Shown here piece after piece: positions 1 to 5,860 of a stretch of 5,860 bases of DNA. This DNA is from JBEKDJ01 sp050014415 (lineage in GTDB: Bacteria; Desulfobacterota; BSN033; UBA1163). How positions within the stretch are numbered: position 1 is the stretch's first letter; every line of letters starts with the position of its first letter. The notes under the pieces were generated by a model. The model had not been told where the DNA came from, did not search any database, and saw only the letters and a program-made list of their open reading frames with translations. Made by a program: the position numbers and the translations under genes. The stretch covers positions 1-5,860 of the forward strand of contig JBEKDJ010000312.1 in assembly GCA_050014415.1 (NCBI GenBank), in the 5' to 3' direction.

Positions 1-299
1 TCATGTGCGTGACCGAACCCTCGTGCCTTGCTAAAATATCCGAATCCGATACGGATCAGAACGTATTCATAGCCGGCTTTCGGAAGCTCATCGGACACAC
101 CCTGCTCCTTGATGCGTTCCCATCCCTCTTTTCCGCGCACGACTTCAAGAAGCGTAATGTCAAGGTTATAGATTTCAGGGGCCGAGTAACGATCGCCACG
201 CTCGATCTTGGCCTTGACAGTCACCCCCACCGGGGCCGCATGATCCGGCTGACTGCCCAGCGTTGCATCGCGTTTTTCTTTCCCTCTCTCCTCTGCCAT
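1..299 (-). CDS. DUF4352-like protein, partial, runs off left edge (paralogue of the gene at 384-965)
   Basis: The reading frame is open from an ATG at 299-297 to the window edge, giving 99 codons with no stop. The protein begins MAEERGKEKRDA and contains PVGVTVKAKIERG, then LLEVVRGKEGWERIK, then DELPKAGYEYVLIRIGFGY. These blocks match the neighbouring gene in the same order (PVPIGVPTKV, VLEIVRGKDARDRIK, DEPPKAGFEYVLARIRFGY), so the two are tandem duplicates. The pattern of a V-rich strand followed by a 'P-AG-EYVL-RI-F-Y' strand resembles the beta-sandwich domain DUF4352; I judge this from pattern alone. There is no signal peptide or lipobox at the start. A purine-rich GAGGGTGGG stretch lies about 8 bases upstream and could be the ribosome binding site. 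The gene starts 84 bases after the stop of its paralogue, consistent with co-transcription. Function is unknown, and the C-terminal half, including any terminal cysteines, is outside the window. Confidence 0.75.
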   Translation of the reverse strand, partial: MAEERGKEKRDATLGSQPDHAAPVGVTVKAKIERGDRYSAPEIYNLDITLLEVVRGKEGWERIKEQGVSDELPKAGYEYVLIRIGFGYFSKARGFGHAH

Positions 300-383
300 C
301 TTGATTCCCACCCTCTTTGCGTCGCCGGTCGTTCGAATCATTGTCCAACCGGCCTTCTCGCAGCATGCGAATTTCATCCGTTT

Positions 384-965
384 TTAGCAGCAATCCTGAC
401 AGGAACTATTAATGCCCATAGGATCAAAGCTATGGAGCTTGAGCCATATAGGACCCCACTGATGCAAGAGCACATAGTTGCTGTGCGCATACTCACGATG
501 AAAGGCGAGAAGAGGTTCTTTCTCATCCTCCGGCACCTGAAGGATAACCCATCCCTCCCGCGATGTGCCGAGAGGAATGGGTGTATCGATCAACTGTGGT
601 TGGGGCTGACGTAGGACTGACAGGATCTCGTACTCTGTCTTTCCGTCTCCTGATGCTGCACTGAACCCCTTTTCCGAAATTACATAAGCATTGCTCGGCT
701 CCTCAAAACCCTTTGCCTTCCGAGAATAGCCAAATCTGATGCGGGCCAGAACATACTCAAAACCAGCTTTCGGTGGCTCATCACACATACCCTTGGCCTT
801 GATGCGGTCCCGGGCATCCTTTCCCCGAACAATCTCAAGAACCCTAATCTCAACAAAATAACCTCGCTCCGTAGTGACCTTTGTGGGCACCCCGATCGGC
901 ACCGGGCGATCAGGGCTGCTACCCATTATGGAACTGCGGTTTCTGGACGCAGTTTTTTCTTCCAT
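384..965 (-). CDS. DUF4352-like small protein with C-terminal Cys-x-x-Cys-Cys
   Basis: This encodes 193 residues from the ATG at 965-963. A GTG four codons upstream (977) is also in frame, but it overlaps the GGAG Shine-Dalgarno sequence that sits 6 bases before the ATG, so the ATG is preferred. Residues about 21-155 have the alternating strand pattern of a DUF4352-like beta-sandwich: PVPIGVPTKV, VLEIVRG, PPKAGFEYVLARIRFGY, then LGTSREGWVILQVPEDEKEPLLAF near the end. There is no N-terminal signal peptide or lipobox, although many DUF4352 proteins are exported, so this form is probably cytoplasmic. The last residues are CQDCC directly before a TAA stop (Cys189, 192, 193); such a tail could bind a metal or exchange thiols. 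The gene lies 138 bases downstream of selenoprotein A and is followed by a paralogue. Domain assignment is by pattern and moderately uncertain; the molecular function is unknown. Confidence 0.78.
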   Translation of the reverse strand: MEEKTASRNRSSIMGSSPDRPVPIGVPTKVTTERGYFVEIRVLEIVRGKDARDRIKAKGMCDEPPKAGFEYVLARIRFGYSRKAKGFEEPSNAYVISEKGFSAASGDGKTEYEILSVLRQPQPQLIDTPIPLGTSREGWVILQVPEDEKEPLLAFHREYAHSNYVLLHQWGPIWLKLHSFDPMGINSSCQDCC

Positions 966-971
966 TTCAAT

Positions 972-975
972 CTCC
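972..975 (-). promoter_or_regulatory. Shine-Dalgarno GGAG deciding the start at 965
   Basis: On the minus strand the sequence reads GTGGAG, then ATTGAA, then ATG. The GGAG is 6 bases from the ATG at 965-963, which is ideal spacing. The upstream in-frame GTG (977-975) forms part of this site and so is unlikely to be the start. Confidence 0.65.
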
Positions 976-1103
976 ACTTTCTCTGATGGTAAGGTTCTTA
1001 CATGTTTCAGCCTGAGAATTTTCTTCTAACTATTAGATTTAGTCAGTGTCTCAGATCTCTACCTAAACCTCACCCTTAACCTCGTGTTGTTTGTCTTTCC
1101 CCT

Positions 1104-2744
1104 CTACCTCCACTCATCGACGGAAAAGCTCCCGATGAGGTGAAAATCCCCTGCCTGCCAGAAGTCATTCGTCCTTCCTCCTACCACAAGGACAGTGATA
1201 TCATCGGCGCTGCGATACCTGTTTATCAAAGTGTCACCGGGTTGTTTCAGCCATGAGGCATAGGGTTCAATACCCTTTTGGCCCATGGGCAAGCTGAAGC
1301 CGTTCACCAGGTGATATTGCCAATATTCTCCAAGGGGGAGAAGCGTCTTTTCATAGACATGCTTGCTGACAGATTCCTTTGCCAGGAAGCCTTCACTTAC
1401 AAGATCGTTTGCCACGATCGGATCAAGCAGGAGGCTCAATCCGCTCTTGTACCCACCCGAAGGCAGGATTCGACTTGCCATGTTCAGAATCGAATCGATC
1501 TTGGTCTTCTCATAGGTATCCTTCCAGTGAAAGAGACTATATCCATGGAAGATACTCATTGCGCTTTCTTCAGGTTTATAACCCAGTTGTACGTGGAAAG
1601 GCTCCCACCCTTCAGGCAGGAACTCCTCGTTCTCCGCGAAGGTGACGTGGCTGTAATTGGTCACATTCCCCTGAGAACCCCAATAGGTTTTGTTCGGCAC
1701 TCCTCCAGCCCCAAGATTGATGGATATCAACGTGGCAACCCTTCCAATCACTGCATTGGCCCGATTCATAGGACTTAAGGCGCCTGTACCTGAGTTCATC
1801 CCGATCTCATTCCTTATCGGTCCGTTGATCACGATCATCCTGCCGAAAGACTGTGTAGAGGTAGCAATGGCAGGCGCTCCGGATGCCGCCACCGCTAGGA
1901 TTACGGGCATGTACTCCGGTTTCGCTCCTGCCAGGACTGCATTGGCTGCAACCTGCTCTACTGTGAACGTACACGCCTCATATCCAGAGCGCAGTTCACC
2001 CACTACCTCGTCGGGTTCATGGCTAGTTCCCTTGAGTATTGCCGCTACCCTTTCCTCTGTGGGAAGGACAATCGGGAGGTAATCAGTCCATATATTTTCA
2101 AGAAAGAGTCGGTGGAGGGTTTCCTCGGTATCTGGCCCGATCAGCCTTGACTCGGACCTCTCCTGTGTCCCTGACCGCATATCCTCTGGGGTTAATGGTC
2201 TGGTTAAAGCTTCAATAATTTCATCTATGATGGGTTTGCCGGTTATTGGGTCATTGCCCTTAATATAGTCCCGGCATACTGAAGCTGGCACTCGTGAAAT
2301 AGGATGGGGAACGGTAACCATCCGGTGATTCGGCATGCCGACCAATCCTGCATACATCTTTCCGAGACTTGCAAATACTTCAGCTTCAATGGATACAGTG
2401 GGTACCCCCGTTTTCTCCAGAGTGGTACAATGCACGACGACCGCCGGCGCACAGGTACTTCAGTGGCCGGTCGCCAGTATCATTGCATCCCCCTCTTTCT
2501 GTATCTCCTCCCATAACTTGGGATCAGCCTCACCGTAGGGTCCGGCCTTCTCTCTGCGTATAAACTTCGTATTTGGATATCGTTCGGATAGTATGTCCCG
2601 TAATTCTACAGTGAATTGTTGGGTATACGGCCAGCGTATATCGACGATGTAGATTGTCTTTTCGTCAATGGAGTCGAGACGGGGTGCCATGGGTATGAGC
2701 TTTATTGCTGGAAGCTGACCACGGGGGTTAAGTACGGTGATCAT
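1104..2744 (-). CDS. UGSC/GrdB-like selenoprotein A (Sec at residue 95), full length
   Basis: Reading the TGA at 2462-2460 as selenocysteine joins two in-frame ORFs into one 546-residue protein. The start is the ATG at 2744, set by AGGAGG 10 bases upstream. Residues 1-94 open with MITVLNPRG and form a Rossmann-like half (TIYIVD... DAMILATGH). The active site is U95-S-T-C98, with H105-C106 just after. The following LEKTGVPTV and RMVTVPHP (about 145-148) match, without gaps around the Sec, what I recall of the GrdB C-terminal Sec region (UGTCTRC, then IERAGIP, then PHP). Residues about 210-546 form a domain of unknown function with LFLENIWTDYLPIVLPTEERV (213-233), AGAKPEYMPVI (to about 282), GPIRNEIGMNS (308-318), RAN...IGR (328) and FAENEEF. 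Selenoprotein B shares all of these, so the two are paralogues. No signal peptide is seen, so it is probably cytoplasmic. Likely a selenol-based reductase or lyase; substrate unknown. Confidence 0.88.
2430..2452 (-). promoter_or_regulatory. candidate bacterial SECIS hairpin for selenoprotein A
   Basis: In the mRNA, 8 bases after the UGA, bases 2452-2447 (GUGCGC) can pair with 2435-2430 (GUGCAU), giving six pairs including two G-U. Two more pairs (2446/2438 and 2445/2439) with a two-base bulge would leave an apical loop GCGGU at 2444-2440. Position and a loop containing GG/GU fit SelB-recognised bacterial SECIS elements, but the stem is imperfect and other folds are possible. It is weaker than the element in selenoprotein B. 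Confidence 0.45.
2460..2462 (-). other. in-frame UGA read as selenocysteine (selenoprotein A)
   Basis: The TGA follows ...ILATGH and is followed in frame by STCAPAVVVHC, then LEKTGVPTV. It falls at exactly the same place as the TGA in the paralogue at 5593-5595: 14 residues before the shared LE(K/E)xG(V/I)P motif. A UxxC motif results. Two paralogues with TGA at the same site, and clear homology on both sides of it, argue against a frameshift or nonsense mutation. Confidence 0.9.
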
Positions 2745-2754
2745 CAGTCCATTA

Positions 2755-2760
2755 CCTCCT
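2755..2760 (-). promoter_or_regulatory. Shine-Dalgarno AGGAGG for selenoprotein A
   Basis: A full AGGAGG lies 10 bases before the ATG at 2744. The ORF is open further upstream (to 2798), but those codons enter the palindromic repeat. The paralogue's near-N-terminal VLNPRG aligns with MITVLNPRG, confirming the 2744 start. The site is 4 bases from the end of the repeat at 2765-2903. Confidence 0.8.
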
Positions 2761-2764
2761 TTCA

Positions 2765-2903
2765 GACTTGTTATACACAGCGACATTAATCGCAGCAAAG
2801 GGCGTCATTTCCGCGAAAGCGGGAATCCAGAAAAACACTGGATTCCGGATCAAGCCCGGAATGACAGACTGGATAATACTTATGTCGTTATGTATAGTCA
2901 GTC
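2765..2903. repeat. nested palindromic, MITE-like element in the leader of selenoprotein A
   Basis: Three layers of inverted repeat share one centre near 2834. The inner pair is 2804-2830 with 2838-2865: the ends read GTCATT/AATGAC and the inner parts GGAATCCAG/CTGGATTCC. The outer pair is 2771-2790 with 2878-2897, sharing TATACA and CGACAT (15 of 20 positions match). The outermost GACT/AGTC is at 2765-2768 and 2900-2903. The left inner arm itself contains a CCGC-GAAA-GCGG mini-hairpin. The inner motif resembles dispersed repeats common in Desulfobacterota and dRS3-like sequences of other bacteria. I see no target-site duplication and no transposase. As RNA it would fold into a large hairpin ending 4 bases before the Shine-Dalgarno of selenoprotein A. 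Confidence 0.7.
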
Positions 2904-2955
2904 CATAATCATATAGACACCGAAGATTCAATTCCTCGTAACACTTCAGCTCTTT

Positions 2956-2984
2956 GAAATAGGGTAGATTAGGTCACCGGTCAA
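2956..2984 (-). promoter_or_regulatory. weak sigma70-type promoter candidate for selenoprotein A
   Basis: On the minus strand TTGACC (2984-2979) is followed after 17 bases by TATTTC (2961-2956). The -35 box matches 5 of 6 consensus bases and the -10 box only 3 of 6. If real, transcription would start near 2949 and place the palindromic element inside the 5' untranslated leader of A. Read-through from the reductase gene is an equally good explanation for expression. Confidence 0.2.
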
Positions 2985-2993
2985 GGATGTTGG

Positions 2994-3058
2994 AAAAGTT
3001 TTTGACCTGCCTGCGCGCAGCCCCGCCTTGCGGGACGAAAGCAGGCTTGAAACCTTTT
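2994..3058. repeat. second imperfect palindromic repeat
   Basis: This is a nested inverted repeat centred near 3027. The outer arms are AAAAG (2994-2998) and CTTTT (3054-3058). The middle arms are GCCTGC (3009-3014) and GCAGGC (3041-3046). The core is CCCGC-CTT-GCGGG (3022-3034). Its GC-rich core differs from the first repeat, so it is probably a different dispersed family. It begins about 60 bases after the reductase stop. The stem could slow or end transcription, but no U-run follows it on the minus strand. Confidence 0.6.
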
Positions 3059-3121
3059 GATGAATCTCGAGGAGTCGAGTCTACGACATTCAGATGGCTT
3101 CAAGGTGATTACGGCGACTAC

Positions 3122-4069
3122 TTAAATTCCGCCATTTTCGGCTCCCCTTTCCCACACCTGAAGAAGCCTCTCGGCAGAGATGGCCGCGATAGCGCCATCA
3201 CCTACCGCCGCAGCAACCTGTCGGGGCGAGCCACTCCTGACATCACCGGCCGCAAGTATGTAAGGAACTTCTGTCTTCATCTTATCGTTCACGATTATTT
3301 GTTCCTGGCTATCCAGCGGCACAATACCATCCAGATAGCCTGTATTGGGCTCCAGGCCGATATGCACCAGGACGCCTTCCACTTTTTTCCGTTCTCTTCT
3401 ATGACCACCTTTATCCACCAGTTCTATGGCCTCAACCTTGTCATTGCCGAATATCGCTTCGACCCTCATACCGCAGAGAATTTCCAACTTCGGATTGGTA
3501 GATGCTCTCTCCTGAAGAATCGCTGTGGCGGTTAGTTTAGATTCTGCTTCAATCAGGATCACTTTAGATGCGATTTTCGACATGTAAAGAGCCTCACCGA
3601 CACCAGCATCTCCACCCCCGCATACTGCCACCATGCGGCCGGCAAAGTGACCTCCATCGCAGAAGGCGCAGTTAAAGACGCCTTTTCCCTGTAAAGATTC
3701 TTCACCAGGAACACCCAGCTTCTTGTTTCTGGAACCGCCGGCGATGATCACGACATGGGTGGTGTAACCCTGCCCACCGGCACAACTCACCCACCGGCAC
3801 CCTGAAAAAAGCTCAATCCCAGTCACTTCGGCTATCTTCATCTGCAGACCATACCTCGCGGCCTGGTTCACCATCTCCGAAGCAAGCTGGGCACCGGAGA
3901 CACCGTTGGCAAATCCGGGATAATTCTCTATCAATTCCACGTTCCTGATATACCCGCCGAAGCTCTCTTTATCTAAAAGGAGAGTCCGCCGCTTGGCCCG
4001 GCTCAGATACAATCCGGCGGTCAGCCCGGCTGGGCCGCCGCCGATGATGACGACATCCCAATCAAACAT
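3122..4069 (-). CDS. trxB: thioredoxin-reductase-like FAD flavoprotein with atypical pyridine-nucleotide site
   Basis: The protein has 315 residues, close to the usual length of low-molecular-weight bacterial thioredoxin reductases. The FAD Rossmann motif is G10-x-G12-x-x-G15 (VVIIGGGPAG). The redox-active disulfide is C134-A-F-C137 followed by D138, where E. coli TrxB has CATCD. The second nucleotide motif is G151-x-G153-x-x-G156. The C-terminal FAD motif AAGDVRSGSPRQ near residue 275 is typical (AAGDV...RQ). After the second Rossmann strand, E. coli has HRRDxFRA, which binds the NADPH 2'-phosphate; here it is EAESKLTA (from E174). Use of NADPH is therefore doubtful, and NADH or another donor is more likely. 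The ATG is preceded by AAGGGG, 7 bases upstream. It lies 47 bases after selenoprotein B, probably in one operon, and likely keeps the Sec/Cys active sites of A and B reduced, perhaps through an unseen thioredoxin-like protein. The symbol reflects the family, not proven function. Confidence 0.9.
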   Translation of the reverse strand: MFDWDVVIIGGGPAGLTAGLYLSRAKRRTLLLDKESFGGYIRNVELIENYPGFANGVSGAQLASEMVNQAARYGLQMKIAEVTGIELFSGCRWVSCAGGQGYTTHVVIIAGGSRNKKLGVPGEESLQGKGVFNCAFCDGGHFAGRMVAVCGGGDAGVGEALYMSKIASKVILIEAESKLTATAILQERASTNPKLEILCGMRVEAIFGNDKVEAIELVDKGGHRRERKKVEGVLVHIGLEPNTGYLDGIVPLDSQEQIIVNDKMKTEVPYILAAGDVRSGSPRQVAAAVGDGAIAAISAERLLQVWERGAENGGI

Positions 4070-4116
4070 ATCAAAGCCCCTTCATATTAACACATATGTC
4101 TCTAAGCAAATCATTA

Positions 4117-5860
4117 CTAACGCCCTGCCTTAGTAAGAGTGGCTCCAAGTATCAACCTGGTCTGATGTGACGTCCATTTGTATACCGCCTTTATGTATGA
4201 AAACCAGACGACACTGCCCGGCACCCCACTTGCAGTCCCGGCTACGACGATATGGATGTCCTTCGGCGAGATTAAGACAGGGACCTTTCCTCCCGGTTTA
4301 AGAACCTCTTGAAACACGGAAAGACGATCTGGAGGAATCATGTCAGCAAAGAGCATGCCGCCTTCAATACTTCCCTTGATCCTCTCTTCTAGGCCGCGTA
4401 CCTCATCCGGGCCAAATTCCTCGTAGGGTATGCTTGTACGTTCATAAATGTAATTTGCAAGACCTTCCCGGGTAAAGCCCAGATGGTGCAGTTCCGCAGC
4501 TGCTTGCGGGTAAAGCACAAATATATGTTTAGACCAATGAGCCATGGGGTTAGCTGTCCCACGTCTGAACATGGCGAATATTCTGCGATTCTGACTTATC
4601 CCATGGACCATGTCATTCAAAAGCTCCTGGGCCGAGCGACCAGTGAGATGATTCACACCAAAACCCCCGTAACCCCCCACTGTCGACACTGTCACGCAAC
4701 TATCTTCTGATTTGAAACCTCGGTCCGCATGATAAGGTCCCCAGGGGCTGAAATCTTCATTCTCTGAAAAAGTGTAGAAGGTATGGGGCGACGGCCGTCC
4801 CACATTGGCCATATCGCTCACTCCCGGCCACACGTGGCCAAAGTTGAGCAGGCACAACCTTACCGCGCGGCCAATGGTATTGTTAGCTCTCCATCCGTGG
4901 CCCAGGTAGCCTATCTCGGAGTTCATCTTGATCTCCTTTCCAATAGGCCCGGTTACCATTATGGCAAGGGTGAAGTTACCCGTTGAAGCCTGCATGTGCA
5001 GGACATCGAAATTCTCATCTGTAAGACCTTCCAAGGCGGCAATGATTACCGGCAGGTACTCTGGCTTGGCTCCGGCCATCACGGCATTAATAGCGATTTT
5101 TTCTACGGTGGCAATGCCATTTCCGGGAGCCACCTTGCCGATTACCTCGTCAGGAGAGCGGCTGGTTCCTGAAAGCATCCATTTGACGCGCTCCGCTGTA
5201 GGGGGTATCAGAGGTAAACCATCACCCCAGCGGTTGTCAAGGAATAATTGGTTGAAGTTCTCAACAGCGGCCTCATAACTCTCGGCTACAATTTCAATCG
5301 GTTCAAAACCCTCTTTCTTTTGTTCAGGCTTCTTCTCCTCTGACGATAAGGGGCGAAGTAAGGCTTCAACCAATTCGTCAAAATGTGCCTCTGCAAGAGG
5401 CTTCTTGGCTTCCCTGGGTTGACGGCCCCATATATATCCCGGTATTACTACCAGGCGCAGTAAAGGCATTCCATTGACGTCAGCCGCCGTATTGGCATCA
5501 TCCTCGAATCCCCGCGCAACAGCTAAAACCCCGGGGATGCCAAGTTCCTCTAATCTGACCGCACCAGACACGCTGGCACATGTGAAAGTACCTCAGTCAC
5601 CGACACCATATAAGAATGTATCCACGTCTTTGGCCATCTTAGTTGCTAACGCTTCTCCGAGATCCCCCGGCCCGTTATATCTCAAGACTGTTGCGGTCGG
5701 AAATTTCTTCTTCAACAATCCCTCAATGGTGTCCCAGAAATAGTCTCCATCCGGTTTCCCATTCCAGTATAATCCAATCCTCTTGCCGTCCAATTCCGCA
5801 ACGCGAGGCGAGATTCCTCGGGCTGGCGTGGCTTCCCTCTCACCCCGAGGATTAAGTACC
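4117..5860 (-). CDS. UGSC/GrdB-like selenoprotein B, missing only its first few codons
   Basis: The frame is open from 5859 at the right edge to the TAG at 4119-4117 if the TGA at 5595-5593 is read as Sec, giving 580 visible residues. The visible protein begins VLNPRGE, matching MITVLNPRG of selenoprotein A, so probably only about three residues are missing. A TTG at 5793 and a GTG at 5571 can look like starts but lie inside the homologous region. Sec is visible residue 89 in GVGD-U-G-T-F-T-C; the partner Cys is at +5, where A has it at +3. The next segment, LEELGIPGV, aligns with A and with the recalled GrdB Sec region. From about residue 205 come LFLDNRWGDGLPLIPPTAERV, AGAKPEYLPVI (to 272), GPIGKEIKMNS (304-314), RAN...IGR and FSENEDFSPWGPYH, all shared with A. 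A charged, glutamate/lysine-rich linker (about 174-190) separates the two parts. No signal peptide is visible, though the extreme N-terminus is not seen. Function is unknown; a selenol redox enzyme is likely. Confidence 0.88.
5561..5579 (-). promoter_or_regulatory. bacterial SECIS hairpin for selenoprotein B
   Basis: In the mRNA the stem GUGCCAG (5579-5573) pairs fully with CUGGUGC (5567-5561), seven pairs including two G-U. They enclose the 5-base loop CGUGU (5572-5568). The stem starts 14 bases after the UGA, and the loop, with its GU, lies 21-25 bases after it. That spacing and a G-containing apical loop fit bacterial SECIS elements recognised by SelB. Confidence 0.75.
5593..5595 (-). other. 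in-frame UGA read as selenocysteine (selenoprotein B)
   Basis: The TGA lies between ...FLYGVGD and GTFTCASVSGAVRLEELGIPG in one continuous frame. Homology to selenoprotein A extends on both sides with no gap. GxGD-U-G is the expected context of the UGSC-type Sec site, and the SECIS-like hairpin follows at the right distance. Confidence 0.92.

Larger units (their letters stand above)
2745..3121. other. 377-base intergenic region with two palindromic repeats
   Basis: This region separates the reductase gene from selenoprotein A. It holds the ribosome binding site of A, a nested palindrome (2765-2903), a second palindrome (2994-3058), and a small 5-bp inverted repeat CTCGA/TCGAG (3066-3079) about 43 bases after the reductase stop. 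The plus-strand open frame beginning at 2987 reads through the second palindrome and then antisense to the reductase, so I do not call it a gene. No convincing Rho-independent terminator is visible, since none of the stems is followed by a U-run. No tRNA or other RNA gene was recognised. Confidence 0.6.

Noticed and set aside
320..355. Inverted repeat GCCGGT/ACCGGC between the two DUF4352-like genes
   Set aside because: Only six pairs with a loop of about 18 bases and no U-run; too weak to call a terminator or operator.
3..614. Plus-strand open frame of 203 codons
   Set aside because: It lies antisense to the two DUF4352-like genes, whose protein homology to each other proves that the minus strand is coding. 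The translation is low in recognisable motifs.
1012..1054. Inverted repeat CTGAGA/TCTCAG with a nested CTAA/TTAG, downstream of selenoprotein A, as a terminator
   Set aside because: The stem is short and AT-rich with a long loop, and no U-run follows it on the minus strand. It may be chance.
2460..2798. Reading the short upstream ORF as a separate small protein ending at the TGA, with a pseudogene downstream
   Set aside because: The paralogue has the TGA at the same aligned position, homology crosses it, and there is no ribosome binding site before the downstream GTG at 2435. Selenocysteine explains both genes better.
2987..3535. Plus-strand open frame of 182 codons
   Set aside because: It starts inside a palindromic repeat and runs antisense to the thioredoxin-reductase-like gene. 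Its N-terminal part is simply the repeat translated.
1..5860. CRISPR arrays, tRNA (including tRNA-Sec), rRNA, transposase genes and phage genes
   Set aside because: I looked for regularly spaced repeats, cloverleaf-like segments and recombinase motifs and saw none. The gaps between genes are short, apart from the 377-base repeat-bearing region.

Overview
The window looks like part of the genome of an anaerobic, selenocysteine-using bacterium. The best guess is an uncultured Desulfobacterota-type (former Deltaproteobacteria) lineage. The reasons are two genes with in-frame UGA codons at equivalent active-site positions, a thioredoxin-reductase-like flavoprotein between them, and palindromic repeats of the 'GTCATT...GGAATCCAG' type that I associate with such genomes. 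The taxonomic guess is inference; nothing here is a phylogenetic marker.

All supported genes are on the minus strand, so transcription runs from high to low coordinates. The order is: (1) a selenoprotein gene, 'B' (5860-4117), lacking only about its first three codons at the right edge; (2) a thioredoxin-reductase-like gene (4069-3122), 47 bases after B; (3) a 377-base gap with two imperfect palindromic repeats, one lying directly upstream of the next ribosome binding site; (4) a second, paralogous selenoprotein gene, 'A' (2744-1104); (5) a DUF4352-like small protein ending in Cys-Cys (965-384); (6) a paralogue of that protein (299 to beyond the left edge).

The main result is that each selenoprotein gene would be split by ordinary gene calling into a short ORF and a long ORF, separated by one TGA (5593-5595 in B, 2460-2462 in A). 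Read through as selenocysteine, each gives one continuous protein of about 550-580 residues. Both have the same layout: an N-terminal VLNPRG motif and Rossmann-like half, a Sec active site, a segment resembling the Sec-containing C-terminal part of glycine reductase subunit B (GrdB), and a long C-terminal domain that I cannot assign a function. B has a clear bacterial SECIS hairpin just after the UGA; A has a weaker one. The two active sites differ: U-S-T-C in A, and U-G-T-F-T-C in B.

The arrangement suggests a selenol/thiol redox system. The two UGSC-like selenoproteins would be the catalytic components, and the flavoprotein (active site CAFC) would reduce them directly or through a thioredoxin-like carrier not seen here. 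The flavoprotein lacks the usual NADPH-binding HRRxxxR motif. The substrate is unknown. The tandem DUF4352-like proteins may belong to the same locus, but their role is not evident.
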